DNA from: Vespula vulgaris
Taxonomy: Eukaryota; Arthropoda; Insecta; Hymenoptera; Vespidae
Length of the DNA: 64,000 nucleotides
Reading direction: 5' to 3'
Assembly: GCF_905475345.1 (NCBI RefSeq)
Contig: NC_066597.1
Location: 5,117,001-5,181,000 of the forward strand
Of this stretch, positions 23,475 to 36,610 are shown piece after piece. Made by a program: the position numbers and the translations under genes. Each line of letters begins with the position of its first letter. The stretch's first letter is position 1. The notes below the pieces were generated by a model. The model was not told the origin of the DNA. It was given only the letters and a program-made list of their open reading frames with translations, and ran no database searches.

Positions 23475-26400
23475 TTCTCGTACACGTCTTTACGGGAAAA
23501 CGGGCAAAAGTAGCGTGTAAAAGGAACGAATGATCTTAAGTACGATCTTTCAGAGATTTTTCTGCGATTTAATCTCTTTCGAAGATGAAACGTTCGAAGT
23601 TGAAGAAATACTGAGTTTCATTATATTTTATGATTAATTTTCTTTCTTTTTTACTTTTTGTTTTCTTCTCTTTTTTTTTCTTTTGTTGTTTCATCAAATA
23701 ATACGTAATCACTATAAAATAATATTAGATTTTTGCAGTATAATTCGATTCGAATCATCGTCGTCTTAGATCTCCAGGGATCTTTCTTATAAATTTAAAC
23801 GTCTCGCTAATCCAACACGAAATATTCGGAAGATTTTCTGGAAAATCGACGTTGTTCTCTATTTTCTTTCCGACGAGGAACAAGCTTGACAGGAAAGAAG
23901 TTTCATGAAGAGCGAAATAAAGAGTAAGCAAGCGCTCGCGCTACTCGAAATGGAAGAAAAATACAGAAACGTAGAAGCCAAACCGTCCATAGGGAAATTT
24001 TACGCGACGTGCGACGATTGGAAAAGATTATAACGTTCATTCCCATTGGAGAAGGAGAAGCAGGATGAGGAGGAGGAGAAGGAAGAGAAGGAGGGAATGA
24101 GTATTGTCATTTTTCGAAGAGTTTAAAGTATTTCGATATTGTCTATATCGAATGGTTGCTGCATCGTATTGTTATTTTTTCTTTTTCGTTTTTTTTTTAC
24201 AGCTTTTAGTTTTTATTTTATTTTTTCTAAACGTCACGATTCAAGTTAAATTTCCGCACGAAAATTCTTTTTCATTTTTTTGCTGAACTTTTTCTTTATG
24301 AAATTCGTGGTTAACACACAAGATTATAATAGTATTAATTTGAAGAGAGTTTAAAAAAGTTTATAAAAGGATTATAATTGAATACGTCGGAGAAAAATAG
24401 AATCGATTGGCGTACGAGACAATTTTGATATCGTTTCTCTTGCGGTTACGTGCTTAATAGTAGAATTAAAAGAAATTATATCTTTTGTAGTATAGTAGAG
24501 AAATTTTTTAAAGTTATGCTTTGGAAAGTGAAGCAAATTTTCGTGGTATGTACTTATTTGGATGAAAATCGAGATCCTTTCCAAGATAAGGACCGATTAA
24601 AGCGTAGCCACTTAGCAAGGAAATATTAATTCGGGTTTTATCTTTAAAAAGAATGATAAGAGAGAGAGAGAGAGACAGAGAGAGAGAGAGAGAAGAGAAA
24701 GAAAAAGGTTGGATGGTTTGAACTTTGCAAGACTTTGTCTTCGTTCATTCGCCATTTACCTGTGAAAGAGAAATAACTCGCTTATTTTCTTTTAAAATCT
24801 TCGACGACGATGACGATGGTAAAAAGTTGATGGTAAAGACGAAGCGTTTGTTTTTTTGACAAAGAAAAAAGAAGAAGAATAAGAAAAAAAGGACACTAGA
24901 TTCTTCGAAACGTTCCTTTTTAACGAATCTAACAATTTTCGACGAAACGAGGAAGTTTATCGTAAAATCGCGAATACTTGCGCCGCAAATGCATTGTTGT
25001 TCGTTCTTTCGTTCGTTTGCTTGCTTTGAAAAGTGAATTATTTCCGACGAGGAATGAGTAAGTTATTTTTCTCGAGAACTATAAATCTTTTTCGTCGTAG
25101 AAGACGTACACGATCAGAAGAAAGAAAGGAATTTCTGATAAAAAGATAAAATTGTACTTCTCGAATAAAGAGAAGCGAGTAATAATCGTTGTCGATATTT
25201 CGATATTTAAAATCGTTTACGCGTCGGCATCAAGTTGTATATATAAAGAAAGAAAACGTAGTTTAGACATTTTTGATACCCTCGAAAATATCCACGAATG
25301 CGATACACGATACTCAGAAAAAAAGCAAAGCTTTCGTATTATTCTAATAAGCTCTAACGAGATCCAACCGACGAATAATAACGAACACTATTGCAAATTT
25401 AGAAATAGATTCGTATTACCGTATATAATCAGACGCGAACACGCACACAGACTGCCGATCATCGTATTATACGAAAAGATGCGAATAACGCGATCATTAA
25501 TTTTTTTTTCCTTTTTTTTTCTTATTTTAAAGACGAATGAGGAGGAAGAGTCGTTCCTTTAAAATATTTGCCGAGTAAAGGAGTCAAGCACTTGTCGGCT
25601 TTTTAATTAACAAAAAATATTTTCATCCACCAAGCGGATGAAAAATATAAACGAATATAAGTGAATAATTGGATTATCAAATCATCGAAGAAACTGCAGG
25701 AATTGAATTGTACTTTAATTACGATGGCAAGGATCGTATGAATCGACGGAAGTAAAAAGAAAAAAGAAATTTTTTTCTTATTTTTCGCTTTTCTTTTTTT
25801 TGGGATATCTTTTTAATATATTTTTTTTTATGTATATACACGTATATACATCGAAATCGAAACACGATCGCCATACTAATTAAACCGACAACAAGAAATC
25901 GGTTCTCTCCCCATTCAAGCAAACGAAAATCCTCGCGATCACTGCCATCGGCTTCGTCGACGATCGCGTCTATCGTTCGTCACTGTTTTCTCGATCATTA
26001 AAAGAAGCTTTTCGAGATTGTTAAGAAACGTGATCGGCGAAGCTTCGATGCGAGGTCGGCTTGCGATTTAAGAAATCGAAAGAAAATAAATACGAAAAAT
26101 AAAAAAAAAAGAAGAAAAAAATAAAAAAGAAAAGAAATATCGCAGATCTATCTTCGTGACGTTATAATAAGTCAAAAAAAGAATCGAAAGGCGATGAGAA
26201 AAAGTTTAAAGGAAGTAAACGATATTACGTTAAAAGTTTTAAATTTTGAGAATACATTATACGACATTTTCACTTGAACGAATAAAGGAATAGACAAACT
26301 AACAAACAAAAAAAAAAGAAAAAAGAAATAGTGAAAGTTAAAAGAACGACGCGAGGCAATAGTCAATCGATTTTCTTATTAAACTAACGCCGATTAAACA

Positions 26401-26733
26401 TTTTCTGCGATTTGGCCGAGGACGGGCCGAGGGTAATCATCCGGTAGGATAATAAACGTCAACGAACTGTACATTAATATAATTAATCGTTCTATCTTTT
26501 TCCATGTAAACAATGCGCGAATATTGAAGACGCGTAATCGTGGAATCGCGAGTTATTATCGAACGAGTTTTGAATATAAATATACATACCACACTATTGT
26601 TAATAATAGTATTAACGATTAACTAAAAACTATTGTCACATAACGCTAACGATATACCGTAATTGATAAGAATAACGAAAAGTAGTGTAATGACGTAATA
26701 GCAATCGATAGTACACGATAGAAATAATGACTT

Positions 26734-26735
<2 letters not shown>

Positions 26736-26790
<55 letters not shown>
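26736..26790. repeat. (TAA)n microsatellite
   Basis: Perfect TAA run of about 18 units, followed by degenerate TAATACTAATA units to about 26850. Confidence 0.95.
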
Positions 26791-27133
26791 TTAATAATAT
26801 TAATACTAATAATACTAATACTAAAATAATAATAATAACGATAATATAATAATAACAATAACGTTACGTTAACGATTAATAAAGATAACCCTAAATAACA
26901 ATATAAATGAATATAATTAATACCTTAAAATATTGTATATCGAGTGCTAATAACGATGATTATACGGAAGAAGAAAAAGAAGCCACCTATGATATTGTTA
27001 ATAATCACTAAACGACTATTATTATTATTATTTAAAGATATAAGCATGAATAAAGAAGAGAAAAGGAAGAAGTATCTAGTTGTGTACGAAGAAAAAATAA
27101 AAATTATGTACACGCACGCAGGAAGACACGTAC

Positions 27134-27136
<3 letters not shown>

Positions 27137-27197
<61 letters not shown>
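27137..27197. repeat. (TA)n microsatellite
   Basis: Perfect TA run of about 60 bp flanked by ACACGTACATATA repeats. Confidence 0.95.
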
Positions 27198-27199
<2 letters not shown>

Positions 27200-28382
27200 G
27201 TATATACGTATCTGTGGTTGCGTCTTACACACAATAAACACACATACACACACGTACACGCGCGCGTACGGAAACTCGTATAAAACTGATAGTATTGTTA
27301 AGACAATCAGACTCTTATTATTCCGGCCACCCCGAGGGCCAAAAAGAAAACCGTGAATATTTATTGTTCGGCCCGTTTCCTCGGCTTTAGACGAAGCGTG
27401 CGCTCGTGTCGATCGAGGTGTGTTGGTGATAACAAAAAGAGATATCTTTGGTCTCTTTTTCTTTTTCTCTCTTTCTCTCTTTCTCTCTCTCTCTCTCTCT
27501 CACTCTCTTTCTCGTTTTTTCTCTTTTTCGGAAGGAAAAGAAGACGAGATGAGAAAAGCCAAATTTGTAGGACTCGTTCAATCATTTCGACCATCACGAG
27601 AGATCGAAGAAAAATCATACGAAGAATGAAATCGAATAGAAGAGTGAGAAAGATGATTCAGAGAAGAATGATTAAGATAGAGAACTTTGTGAATACTTAA
27701 ATCTTAGACAAAAAAGGATAGAGAGAGAGAAGAGAAAGAGAGAGAAAAAGATAGAGAGAAAGAGTAAGAAGCGTGCCGAATGTGCCGTGGAACACTTTTT
27801 GTACGTCTCACATTTTCTACGGTTACAAAGACGAGGACTAAGCTACGACGACGAGGACGATGACGACGAGGACGACAACGATGACGACGACGACGATGAC
27901 GACGACGCGACGACGACAACGACGACGATGATGATAAAAAAGAAGAAGAAGAAGAAAAAGAAAAAATAGGGTGAAGAGAAGGAGGTGGTTGAGAATGAGG
28001 ATGAGGAACGTTAGGCCAGAGGGGAAGTGACGGAGAGAAAAAAGTCATTCGTCATTCGCACTTAAGCGAAATTCTTTTCCCGGTGTGTTGTGCGCGTGAG
28101 GAGAAAAAAGTGACAAGAAAGAAGGAAGTAGCGACGTTTACATGAGAGAATTGCTCGTGGCGCATCCGCCAATTTCGCGTTCCTCCTTCTTCTTTCTATG
28201 TACGATTTGAGAAAAGAAAAAAGTGGGAAGATATTTTGGGAAAAGAAAGAGTAGAGGGGGAGAACGAAGAGCACACGTGCACATTGTGGGCATCACGCAT
28301 GCTCTTGTTCACACATTCATATTTTACATTAAACGGAATGTAGACACATTACACGCGCATACACGAATATTTAAAAGAAAAG

Positions 28383-28452
28383 AAAATAAAATAAAATAAA
28401 ATAAATGAATGAATAAATAAATAAATAAATGAGTAAATAAATAAGTAAATAA
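28383..28452. repeat. (AAAT)n / (AATA)n tetranucleotide tract
   Basis: Repeated AAATA and AATG/AATA units over about 70 bp. Confidence 0.85.
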
Positions 28453-28613
28453 AAAATGTTCATACATATTAAAAATCACGCATATTTAACGGAGGAAGAG
28501 CTCGCGTTCGACGGATTCGTCGTTACATATGCGTTATGATCGTATGGAGAAAATGGGGATTATTTGTTGGTAGGTGTGTTACGAATATACACATTCACAC
28601 GCGTACATAACAT

Positions 28614-28617
<4 letters not shown>

Positions 28618-28659
<42 letters not shown>

Positions 28660-28676
28660 ATATGATATATATATAT
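28618..28676. repeat. (TA)n microsatellite
   Basis: TA run of about 38 bp, then TATGATATATGATATATA units. Confidence 0.93.
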
Positions 28677-29310
28677 GCAGACACATATGCATACGTACAT
28701 ATACACATATTGTAAAACGATACGATAAACGAGCATATACTGTAAAACAAGAACACACTCACACACGAGGAAGGAGACAAGAGGGTTAAGAAAATAAAAA
28801 AATAAAATAAAATAAAATAATACGAGCGTTTTGTTATATCCGTAAGCAGTAGGCGAAAGGTGTGTTATAAGGGAGTAAACGTATCGAATCTACAGTTAAA
28901 TGTTTACGATAAAATTACGGGTAATTAAGAAATTCTAGATTTTTTCTAACTAATCGAATCGTAACGGCGGACTCGTGCCAATCCTCTAGATTTACGACCT
29001 AAAACGAGATATACAAATAAAAATGAAGCTGTTATCCTATATTAAGTCGGCTTGGAATATTTGATTAAATATGTATGTATTATTTGTGAAGCGAACGTGA
29101 CTGTGTTTCTCGTGTCAGCCTGTCTACCTGCCTGCCTGTCTGCTTGCCTGTCTGTCCGTCTGTTTGTCTGATTGAATGTCCGCTGTATGTTGAATGCTCT
29201 GTGTGTAGTATCAATGACGCGTATACGTTTGTGCGTGACACATCGCGTTCGCTCGTGTGTTAGTATGTGTATATGCACGCGCGTGTCGAAGTCAAATGAA
29301 ATAAAAAAGG

Positions 29311-29312
29311 AG

Positions 29313-29402
<90 letters not shown>
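29311..29402. repeat. (GA)n microsatellite, longest in window
   Basis: Perfect GA run of about 92 bp continuing as an imperfect purine tract to about 29460. Confidence 0.95.
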
Positions 29403-29406
<4 letters not shown>

Positions 29407-30444
29407 AGAGAGAGGGAGAGAGGAAAAGAGAGAGAAAGAGAGGGAGAGAGAGAGAGAGAAGGAAAAATAAGGGTGCTCCCGTAGATTGAAACGGAAAGAG
29501 TACGACTGACAAAAAAGGCATAAGTGAGTATACGAATGTATGAGAGTAAAAGAGATAAAAAGAACGTCTGAAAGATTTAGAGTAGAATAGAGAGAGAAAG
29601 AGAAGACGGAGGAATAATTCTTTAAGTAAGTTTTAAACATTGAAAATGATAAAGAGAGAAGAAATGAACATGCTGAGATTTATAGCTAATGAAACCGTCG
29701 AATGACTTTCGTCAAGACCGTGTTCCTTTGACTTTTCTCTTTTCAATTCATACAATATTTGAGAGAAAGAAGTTTTTACAGGGAAGCCATCTTTTGATAT
29801 TTTTAAAAACAAAGAGACGATGCCGATCTTGAGAATACTTCGACATTTTCCTTTTTATTTATTTATTTTTGTTTCGTTTTGTTTTTTTTTTTATATCTCT
29901 CTCTCTTTTCGAGTATTTTCTCGATGCTGACCGTGGAGTTACGTGTTTACTGCAAGTAAACTATCGGCTTTCCGTGTATCCTGCGAGCTCCATCGTAGAT
30001 TTAAAACGGGCTTTAAAAGCGCGCCATTAGGAGTAGAGTCTGTTTGTTTCGACTCTTGGCGTTTCTTTCGAGCGACGACCGACGAAAGTCCATCGACGAG
30101 AATCTCGAAAAAGTTTCGTGAAAGGGTAGGCGAAGGATCCCGCTGAGTATTTCCGAATCTTTCGCTTTTGTACAGCGTTTCATTCTTCCTTTTTTCTTTA
30201 TTTTTTTTTATTTCTTTCTTCTTTTCGTGTTCTTTCTGTCTTTTTTGTTTTTATTTTTATTTTTCTTTTCTTTCCGTGGGATCCTCGGCCGATGATTGGC
30301 AAATAGCACAGACATTTATATATATAATCGATAAGTATTAATGCTAATTTGTATCTGCCAGTAATCGTTGGAAATTAGATTAATAAAATATGTGATAAAT
30401 GAGAATAATCGTACGGTGAAGGATGATGATAGTATGTTTGAACA

Positions 30445-30454
<10 letters not shown>

Positions 30455-30492
<38 letters not shown>
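30455..30492. repeat. (TA)n microsatellite
   Basis: Perfect TA run of about 38 bp. Confidence 0.93.
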
Positions 30493-30494
<2 letters not shown>

Positions 30495-31020
30495 AAATAA
30501 AATTCTCATCGATCCTTCGAGACTAAATGCTTTTAATCCTTCGCACTTGGTCGACTTTTCTAACAATTTTTAATTAATATCTTCGATTCGTTAATAACGC
30601 GCCAAATTAGCAGAGCTTATCGATGAAAAAGCTCGATTTAACCACACGTGAAAATCTATTCTCTTTCGCGTTACGTATACTTCAAAGAGATGTATTTCGA
30701 GCGCGAAGGATTGATTATTAATTAGCGGATAACGATACATTGATCGATGACACGATGTTATTACAGAAAATTACATTACAATTTATAAACTATTGTAACT
30801 CGAACAAATCCGATTATATATCCGATGATTATCACAAATGAATAATGTAATAACATTTTTTTTCGTTTCTATTAAATAACATTCCTTTGTTAGCAGCGGC
30901 GAATTTGATTTTTCGAATTATAGTACTATATCTAGTAGGCGATTGGTACCCAACGATTATAAAATTTCGTACGCATTAAAAGATAAAATATAAAGGTGTG
31001 TGTATATGTATGTGTGTGTA

Positions 31021-31175
31021 TGAGAGAGAGAGAGAGAGAGAGGTGATTTGTAAGTTGAGCAAGTGAGAGTGAGAGAGAGAGAAAGAGAGAGAGAGAGAGG
31101 TAACTTGTAAGTCAACAACAAGTGATCGTTAGATAGAAAGAAAGAGAAGTGATTTGTAAGTCGATAGAAAGTGAG

Positions 31176-31236
<61 letters not shown>
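31021..31236. repeat. (GA)n blocks with interspersed ~60 bp repeat
   Basis: Three GA runs separated by similar linkers containing GTAA/GTGA...TTGTAAGT(T/C)GA. The linker motif TTGTAAGT occurs at about 31047, 31105 and 31154, so a GA-run-plus-linker unit of about 50-60 bp is repeated imperfectly. Confidence 0.75.
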
Positions 31237-31242
<6 letters not shown>

Positions 31243-32464
31243 AAGATCGAAGATATAAGAGCGAATGAATACAATGTGAAAAAGTAAGGTGTTTATTTTA
31301 AATAAACAACGAATAATACGAGAGAAAATGAAATCACACACGACAAACAAAACGTATAAGAAATGCATAGTAAACGTTCTTACACGTTGTGTTGATCTCT
31401 CTGTCTATCTATTGTGTCGTATCGTGTTGTTTGTGTGTCTCTATCGGTCTGTTGTTTATCCGTTGCTGTTGTGTCTGTCTTATGTGCGTCTGCTCTTCGT
31501 CACGTTTTAAATCGCGCGCGCGCGCGCGCATGTGTGTATGCTGCGTGTGCGTTTAGTGAAAATCGAGTGCCATATGTCCACCGCGTAACCTTTGCTTTCT
31601 CCGCGTCTCTTTTATCTCCCTCTTTCTCCCCCTGTTCTCTCGTAATTATAAAAAATGTTAATTTATCATGATGACACCACGTCGATCGTCATTATCATCA
31701 TCGTCGCCGTCGTCATCATCGTCGTCGTCGTCGATGATTAATAATTAGTGTAATTATTCGAAGAAATTCCGATTACAAAGCTCGACGAATGGTCAGTGAA
31801 TTTTCTCGAATAATTTATAAAAATAAAAAGAAAAAAGAAAAAATGAAAAATAAACAAATACGAAGAAGGTTCACTTCGAAGGATAGATAGAACATGGGAA
31901 CGTTCGTTCAATTTCTATCGTCGTATTTTAATTGAAACCCCTCGAAGTCATCGTCATTTATTTGTAAGTCCGTTGGAAATGATGTTTCGAAGAAAAAAAA
32001 AACAAATAAAAAAAGAAAAAAGACGAAAAAAAAGAAGAAAAAGAAGAAGGAGAAAAAGAAGAAGATGATGAAACAGGATTCGTCCTGTCATTTAAATCGC
32101 CGTATCTCGCGATTCATTTCGTACACGCATACACACATAACATATATATCTCGTTCAGTCGCTTCGAAGGGCAAATGGCATTCAAATCCGTCTATAATTC
32201 CTCATGTAATTCCGCTCTCGGCGTGGAAAAGGAAAAGGAGAGAGAAAGAAAGAGAGGGAAAGAGGGGGAGAAAGAGAGAGAGAGAGAGAAAGAGAGAAAG
32301 AAAGAGAGAGATAAGCGAAACTATGAAATCTGCGTAAATTATAAAATCGACATGATAAGAGGATGCGATTTCAGAGAGAAAGAGAGAGAGAAAGAGGGAA
32401 AGAGCGTGTGAAAGATTGAGAGAATGTTTGTGAAAATAAAAGGGAGAGAGAAAGAAAAACGAAC

Positions 32465-32465
<1 letters not shown>

Positions 32466-32516
<51 letters not shown>
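32466..32516. repeat. (GA)n microsatellite
   Basis: Perfect GA run of about 50 bp within a purine tract starting near 32230. Confidence 0.95.
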
Positions 32517-32523
<7 letters not shown>

Positions 32524-33407
32524 CGAGAGCGAGCGAAAGAAAGAGAAAGAAAAAGAGTAGGGAAAGTTATATAAATATATATATACATATATATTATATA
32601 TAGGGAAGGAGCCAAGCGGAAGAAGAGACGCTATGTGTAAAATATTAATTACCTAATTAAAAGGAGCCATTACTCTAAAGAGAAAAAAACACGTACACGC
32701 ATACATACATGCATACAAACATACATACATACACATATACACACATATACACACGTACACATTATATATGGATAAATTAAACTAACCTATTTGTAAGCTA
32801 ACGTCTACACTCTACACAACTATCCACGTATGTAAAACGATTGAAATAAACGAACGGTTAAAATTATTGTTTAAAAAATAATAAACGTATTAAAAAAAGA
32901 AAAAAACAATATATAGAACGGGCTACAGAGTCATCATGTTTAGAAACAATAGTAATGTCTTCCCTTCTCTATTTTTTTTTCTTTTCCTTTTCTTTTTCTT
33001 TTCTCTTTTCTTTTATTTCTTCTTTTTCGTATTATCCAAGAATTAATTTCTTTTAACTGGAGTTTTCTCGAACGCTGCTCTCTCGTTCCTTCTTTTTTGT
33101 TGTTTTCTTGCTATGAGAGATATAACCTTTTAACAAGGACATCTGTATGCAACTCGTGCAGTATCCAGAATAGAAAAGGAAAAAAAAGGGTAGGTATTGG
33201 ACGATGAAAAGAAAAGAAAGATGAAAGGAGGAAAGGAAAACAGCGGAGGTTGATCGATGCACGACATGTTACAGCGTTAATTCGCTTTTTTCTACCGCAG
33301 TTCTATTTTCTTTTTATTCTCTCTTTTTCTTCTTTTTTCCTTTTTTTTTCTTTATTATTCTTCTTTGTTCTTCTGATTATCTATCTTTGTTGGACAACAA
33401 ATAGCGA

Positions 33408-33452
<45 letters not shown>

Positions 33453-35551
33453 TATGTTTTTTGAAAATTGAAAAATCCAGAATTTTATTTCGTCGAATAT
33501 TTTCATTAAGTGGATTTTCATTATACGAGCTAAGAAACGTAAGTAAAAATCAATATATTATCTATTTTTAGAAACACAAAAAAAGTATTACAACATATTT
33601 CATTTTTTCATGTTTTTATTTTACACACAGAAAAAAGTCTTGATAGATGTTTTTTCGTTTTTTTTCTCTCTTTCTTTTTTACCATAAATTGGTTGGCGTA
33701 TCTCATGGTACCAAAAAAAAAAAAAAAAAAAAAAGAAGAAAACAAACTTTCCTTGGAGCTCATCGAGAGATAATTTTGGTACGAGAGAGGAAAACAGGCC
33801 AACTATGAGAAAAATTTCTTTTTGCACGAAAAAAAAGGAGGAGGAGGAGGTGGAAGAGAAAATGGAGAAGAAGAAGATGAAGAAGAAGGGATGCTGCGAC
33901 GCGTGTCAGCCCAACTTCTTGCGTCTTATCATTACACGAGCTAAAGTTCTCTACCTTGATCCTCTCGTATTTCACAAGGATGTACTCGCCCACATCCTAA
34001 AGTGTCGTCCTTTCTTCCAAGCGACATATAATATTCCGTAAGGTGTTTGAACACCTTTAGAAACATACACTTTTCATCGTATCACCATTTCTCTGGTCTC
34101 TTATCTTGTTATATATTACATTATATAACCCATATCGGTATTTGAATTTTTTATTTTATTTTAAATTATATATACAATTTACTGACTTCTTTTCGCAATA
34201 TATTTGTATCTTGATAGTACCGGTCCATTATTTCGCATCGCTACTATAGAATACTTTTTTTCTTTGGTATTTTATACTATATAATACTTATAACTTTCTT
34301 TTTCGAAATATATTTTTTTTATCTGAATGTTACTGCTCCATATTGATTGATGAAAATACAGAAAAAAAATTATCGATATAAGTAAACATTCTTTTTTAAA
34401 TAAGAAGTAAACAGCTCGTCTCACGAATATAGGTATATACAATTTAATTAGTTTCTTTTTTATACATTTATAATTTTTAATTATTTTGATTAAATTTATA
34501 TGTAGATTTAAATGATTCACATTGATCGATTAAAATCTAGAAAGATAATTTCTTTTAGAGCTCGTAGAAACAAACGGTTTGTCCCTCCTTCTAATTTAAA
34601 ATTCCCGCCAACGTCAGGTATATAAAGAACAATTAAGTTGAAAGGGATGCAAGGCGTGCAACCAGAAACAATAAATTTCTGCGCAGAAGTTCTTTCATTA
34701 AAAGGAAAATGGGCGGTGGAGGGAATTTTTTCATGCCAAATGAATTGTTTAAACGAGACTAATTTTATTCGGATTAATGTATAAATGGCAGAAATCTTGT
34801 TTTAATTGAAGCCACGGTATTTCGTACATGTAATAATTTCGTTTTTTAGGTAGAATCGCAGGATTTCTTGATTGTCAGATTATCTTCCATACATTTAGAT
34901 CTTAATTTTTTAATATTAAACATTATCAAATTTTCTAACATTTTTTGATAGAAATTCTTTACAAATTTTTTATATCACATACGTATTACATTTTATTATA
35001 TAAAAAGAATATTTTTAAATAAAATAGACAAAATTTGTTGATAGGTCCAATACTATAATAATAGATAGATAGATCTAATACTACATAATAACCATAATTT
35101 CAATTCTATTTCAATATTAAATGGAACAGTTACGATAAATATTTGAATATCAACGTATTCACATACAAGAAATTATATTAAAAATTCACTTCGTATATCG
35201 AATCTAATCTGATTAGTTCTTGTAATAGTATAGTTTAGATAACCCTCAAATTACATTGTCAAAATGATCCTTTTGTATAGTTTCTACAATTAATATTATA
35301 TTAATTCGAGCGAACTAAATTTCTTGGTGTTAGCAAAGGTGTTGCGTATTATCAAAGACAATTAAATGAAATATTAGAGAGACAGAAGAGGAGAGAAGGA
35401 TAAAGGAGGGAATAGTTTAACGTCTCTCTCGATGATACTTAGAGTATATATTCGAAGTAGATTTTAATAGTTTCTAACGCTTTAGCAATTCAATAATTAA
35501 CTCGAACTAGCTTTAATTGAAAGCACTCGCTTCAATCGTAAAGACCGCAAG

Positions 35552-35671
35552 ATGGAAATCGAGATCGAAATCGAGATCGATGAGGAAGACGACGACGACG
35601 ACGACGACGACGTCGATGACGATTACAACTACGTTTTCCTTTTGATTCTCGAGAAACTAACTCGACGTTGA
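35552..35671 (+). other. acidic 39-codon small open frame over (ATCGAG)n(GAC)n
   Basis: An ATG opens a 39-codon frame, starting MEIEIEIEIDEED followed by poly-Asp, that ends in TGA. It is driven by ATCGAG and GAC repeats, so chance is likely. I see no promoter or partner exon. Confidence 0.15.
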
Positions 35672-36341
35672 CGATCCAGGAAGAAACTTTCAAACTTCTC
35701 GTAGATCCCCTTCAAGTTTTACATATTAAACGAGCACGATCTGACAAACTTGTATATTCCGATAAGTGAAATATAAGAAGTAAGTGAAATATAAGATACC
35801 TTTTCACTTAGAAAGCTTCGTTTCATTAGACAATATCATTTTTAAAGCTTTTGATCGAACACGATAAACAAGATGAAATATTATAATAAATATCATATTG
35901 ATTTGAGTATTAATATATTATAATATATGGGAGATATAAATATGAAATCGCTTGTTTCATATGTAGAGTATATTTTCTTTTATTCTCAGTGAATTAATAA
36001 TATTCGTAGATTAACATGGATAATTCTGTATGTAAATATGTATATCAATTATTACGAAAGTGATTTAATGATAAACCAAATGTCTATAAAAATGAGAATT
36101 TTCACTTATTTCATTGCGAGGTATAACGAGTAATCTCCATATATCCGGTTGTACGGATCAAAATCCATTCAGTGGTATAATGTGGTTACTGTTTGTCTTG
36201 GATCAAATTAATGCTGCAAAATTAATTCCGCGATAATCCTTGTTTATAAACGATGGTTTATTTAATGATTTAAGAAAAGATGAGTAAATTAAGATACAGT
36301 TAATATATTATATTCTCGTAATTGAGTAAATGAATTAACTG

Positions 36342-36610
36342 AAACTCGTAGCGATCTCTACATATTTATAGGATTCGTAATGGCCTTGCGAATTAGAAGA
36401 CACCTACTGATCTTGTCAAACTATATATACTGATGTCTATGTATTATATGATTCACAATGGTTTTACTGGACTAAAAGATACGTACTTATTGGTCTCTGT
36501 GTAATATGGTCTTTCGTAATAGTATTGTTGAATTATGAGACGCATATTGGTCTTATTGAATTACATGAAACTCGTACTAGTCTCTATATATTATAAGATT
36601 CGCAATAATC
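36342..36610 (+). repeat. degenerate tandem repeat, ~55-80 bp period
   Basis: Imperfect copies share CTCGTA(C/G), GGTCTCTATGTATTATA, GATTCGTAATGG and GAATTA(A/G)AAG blocks in the same order. The string GAAACTCGTA recurs at 36341 and 36567. About four to five partial units are visible, strongly diverged. Confidence 0.7.

Larger units (their letters stand above)
16706..33000. other. gene-poor, microsatellite-rich region
   Basis: No gene recognised. The region is AT-rich with many A-rich strings of the AAAGAAAAAG type on the + strand, fewer matching T-rich strings, and long dinucleotide and trinucleotide repeats. Slightly GC-richer patches at about 19150-19420, 25920-26070 and 29930-30150 contain open frames of 60-90 codons, but none shows a domain, signal peptide plus cysteine pattern, or paired splice sites I trust. 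It could include an extended receptor 3' UTR or a long non-coding RNA, but nothing in the sequence proves this. Confidence 0.6.

Noticed and set aside
25152..25562. 136-codon open frame on the + strand
   Set aside because: The codon content mirrors the AT-rich background. There is no signal peptide, domain or splice context, and it ends in Phe/Lys-rich low complexity.
29101..29170. CTGCCTGCCTGTCTG repeat, considered as a regulatory or CRISPR-like array
   Set aside because: It is an imperfect tetranucleotide microsatellite with no spacer-repeat structure.
33805..34041. Open frame with Lys/Glu run then GCCDACQPNF
   Set aside because: The first half is an AAG/GAG repeat. The rest has no recognised family, no paired splice sites and no cysteine pattern that matches DM4/12.
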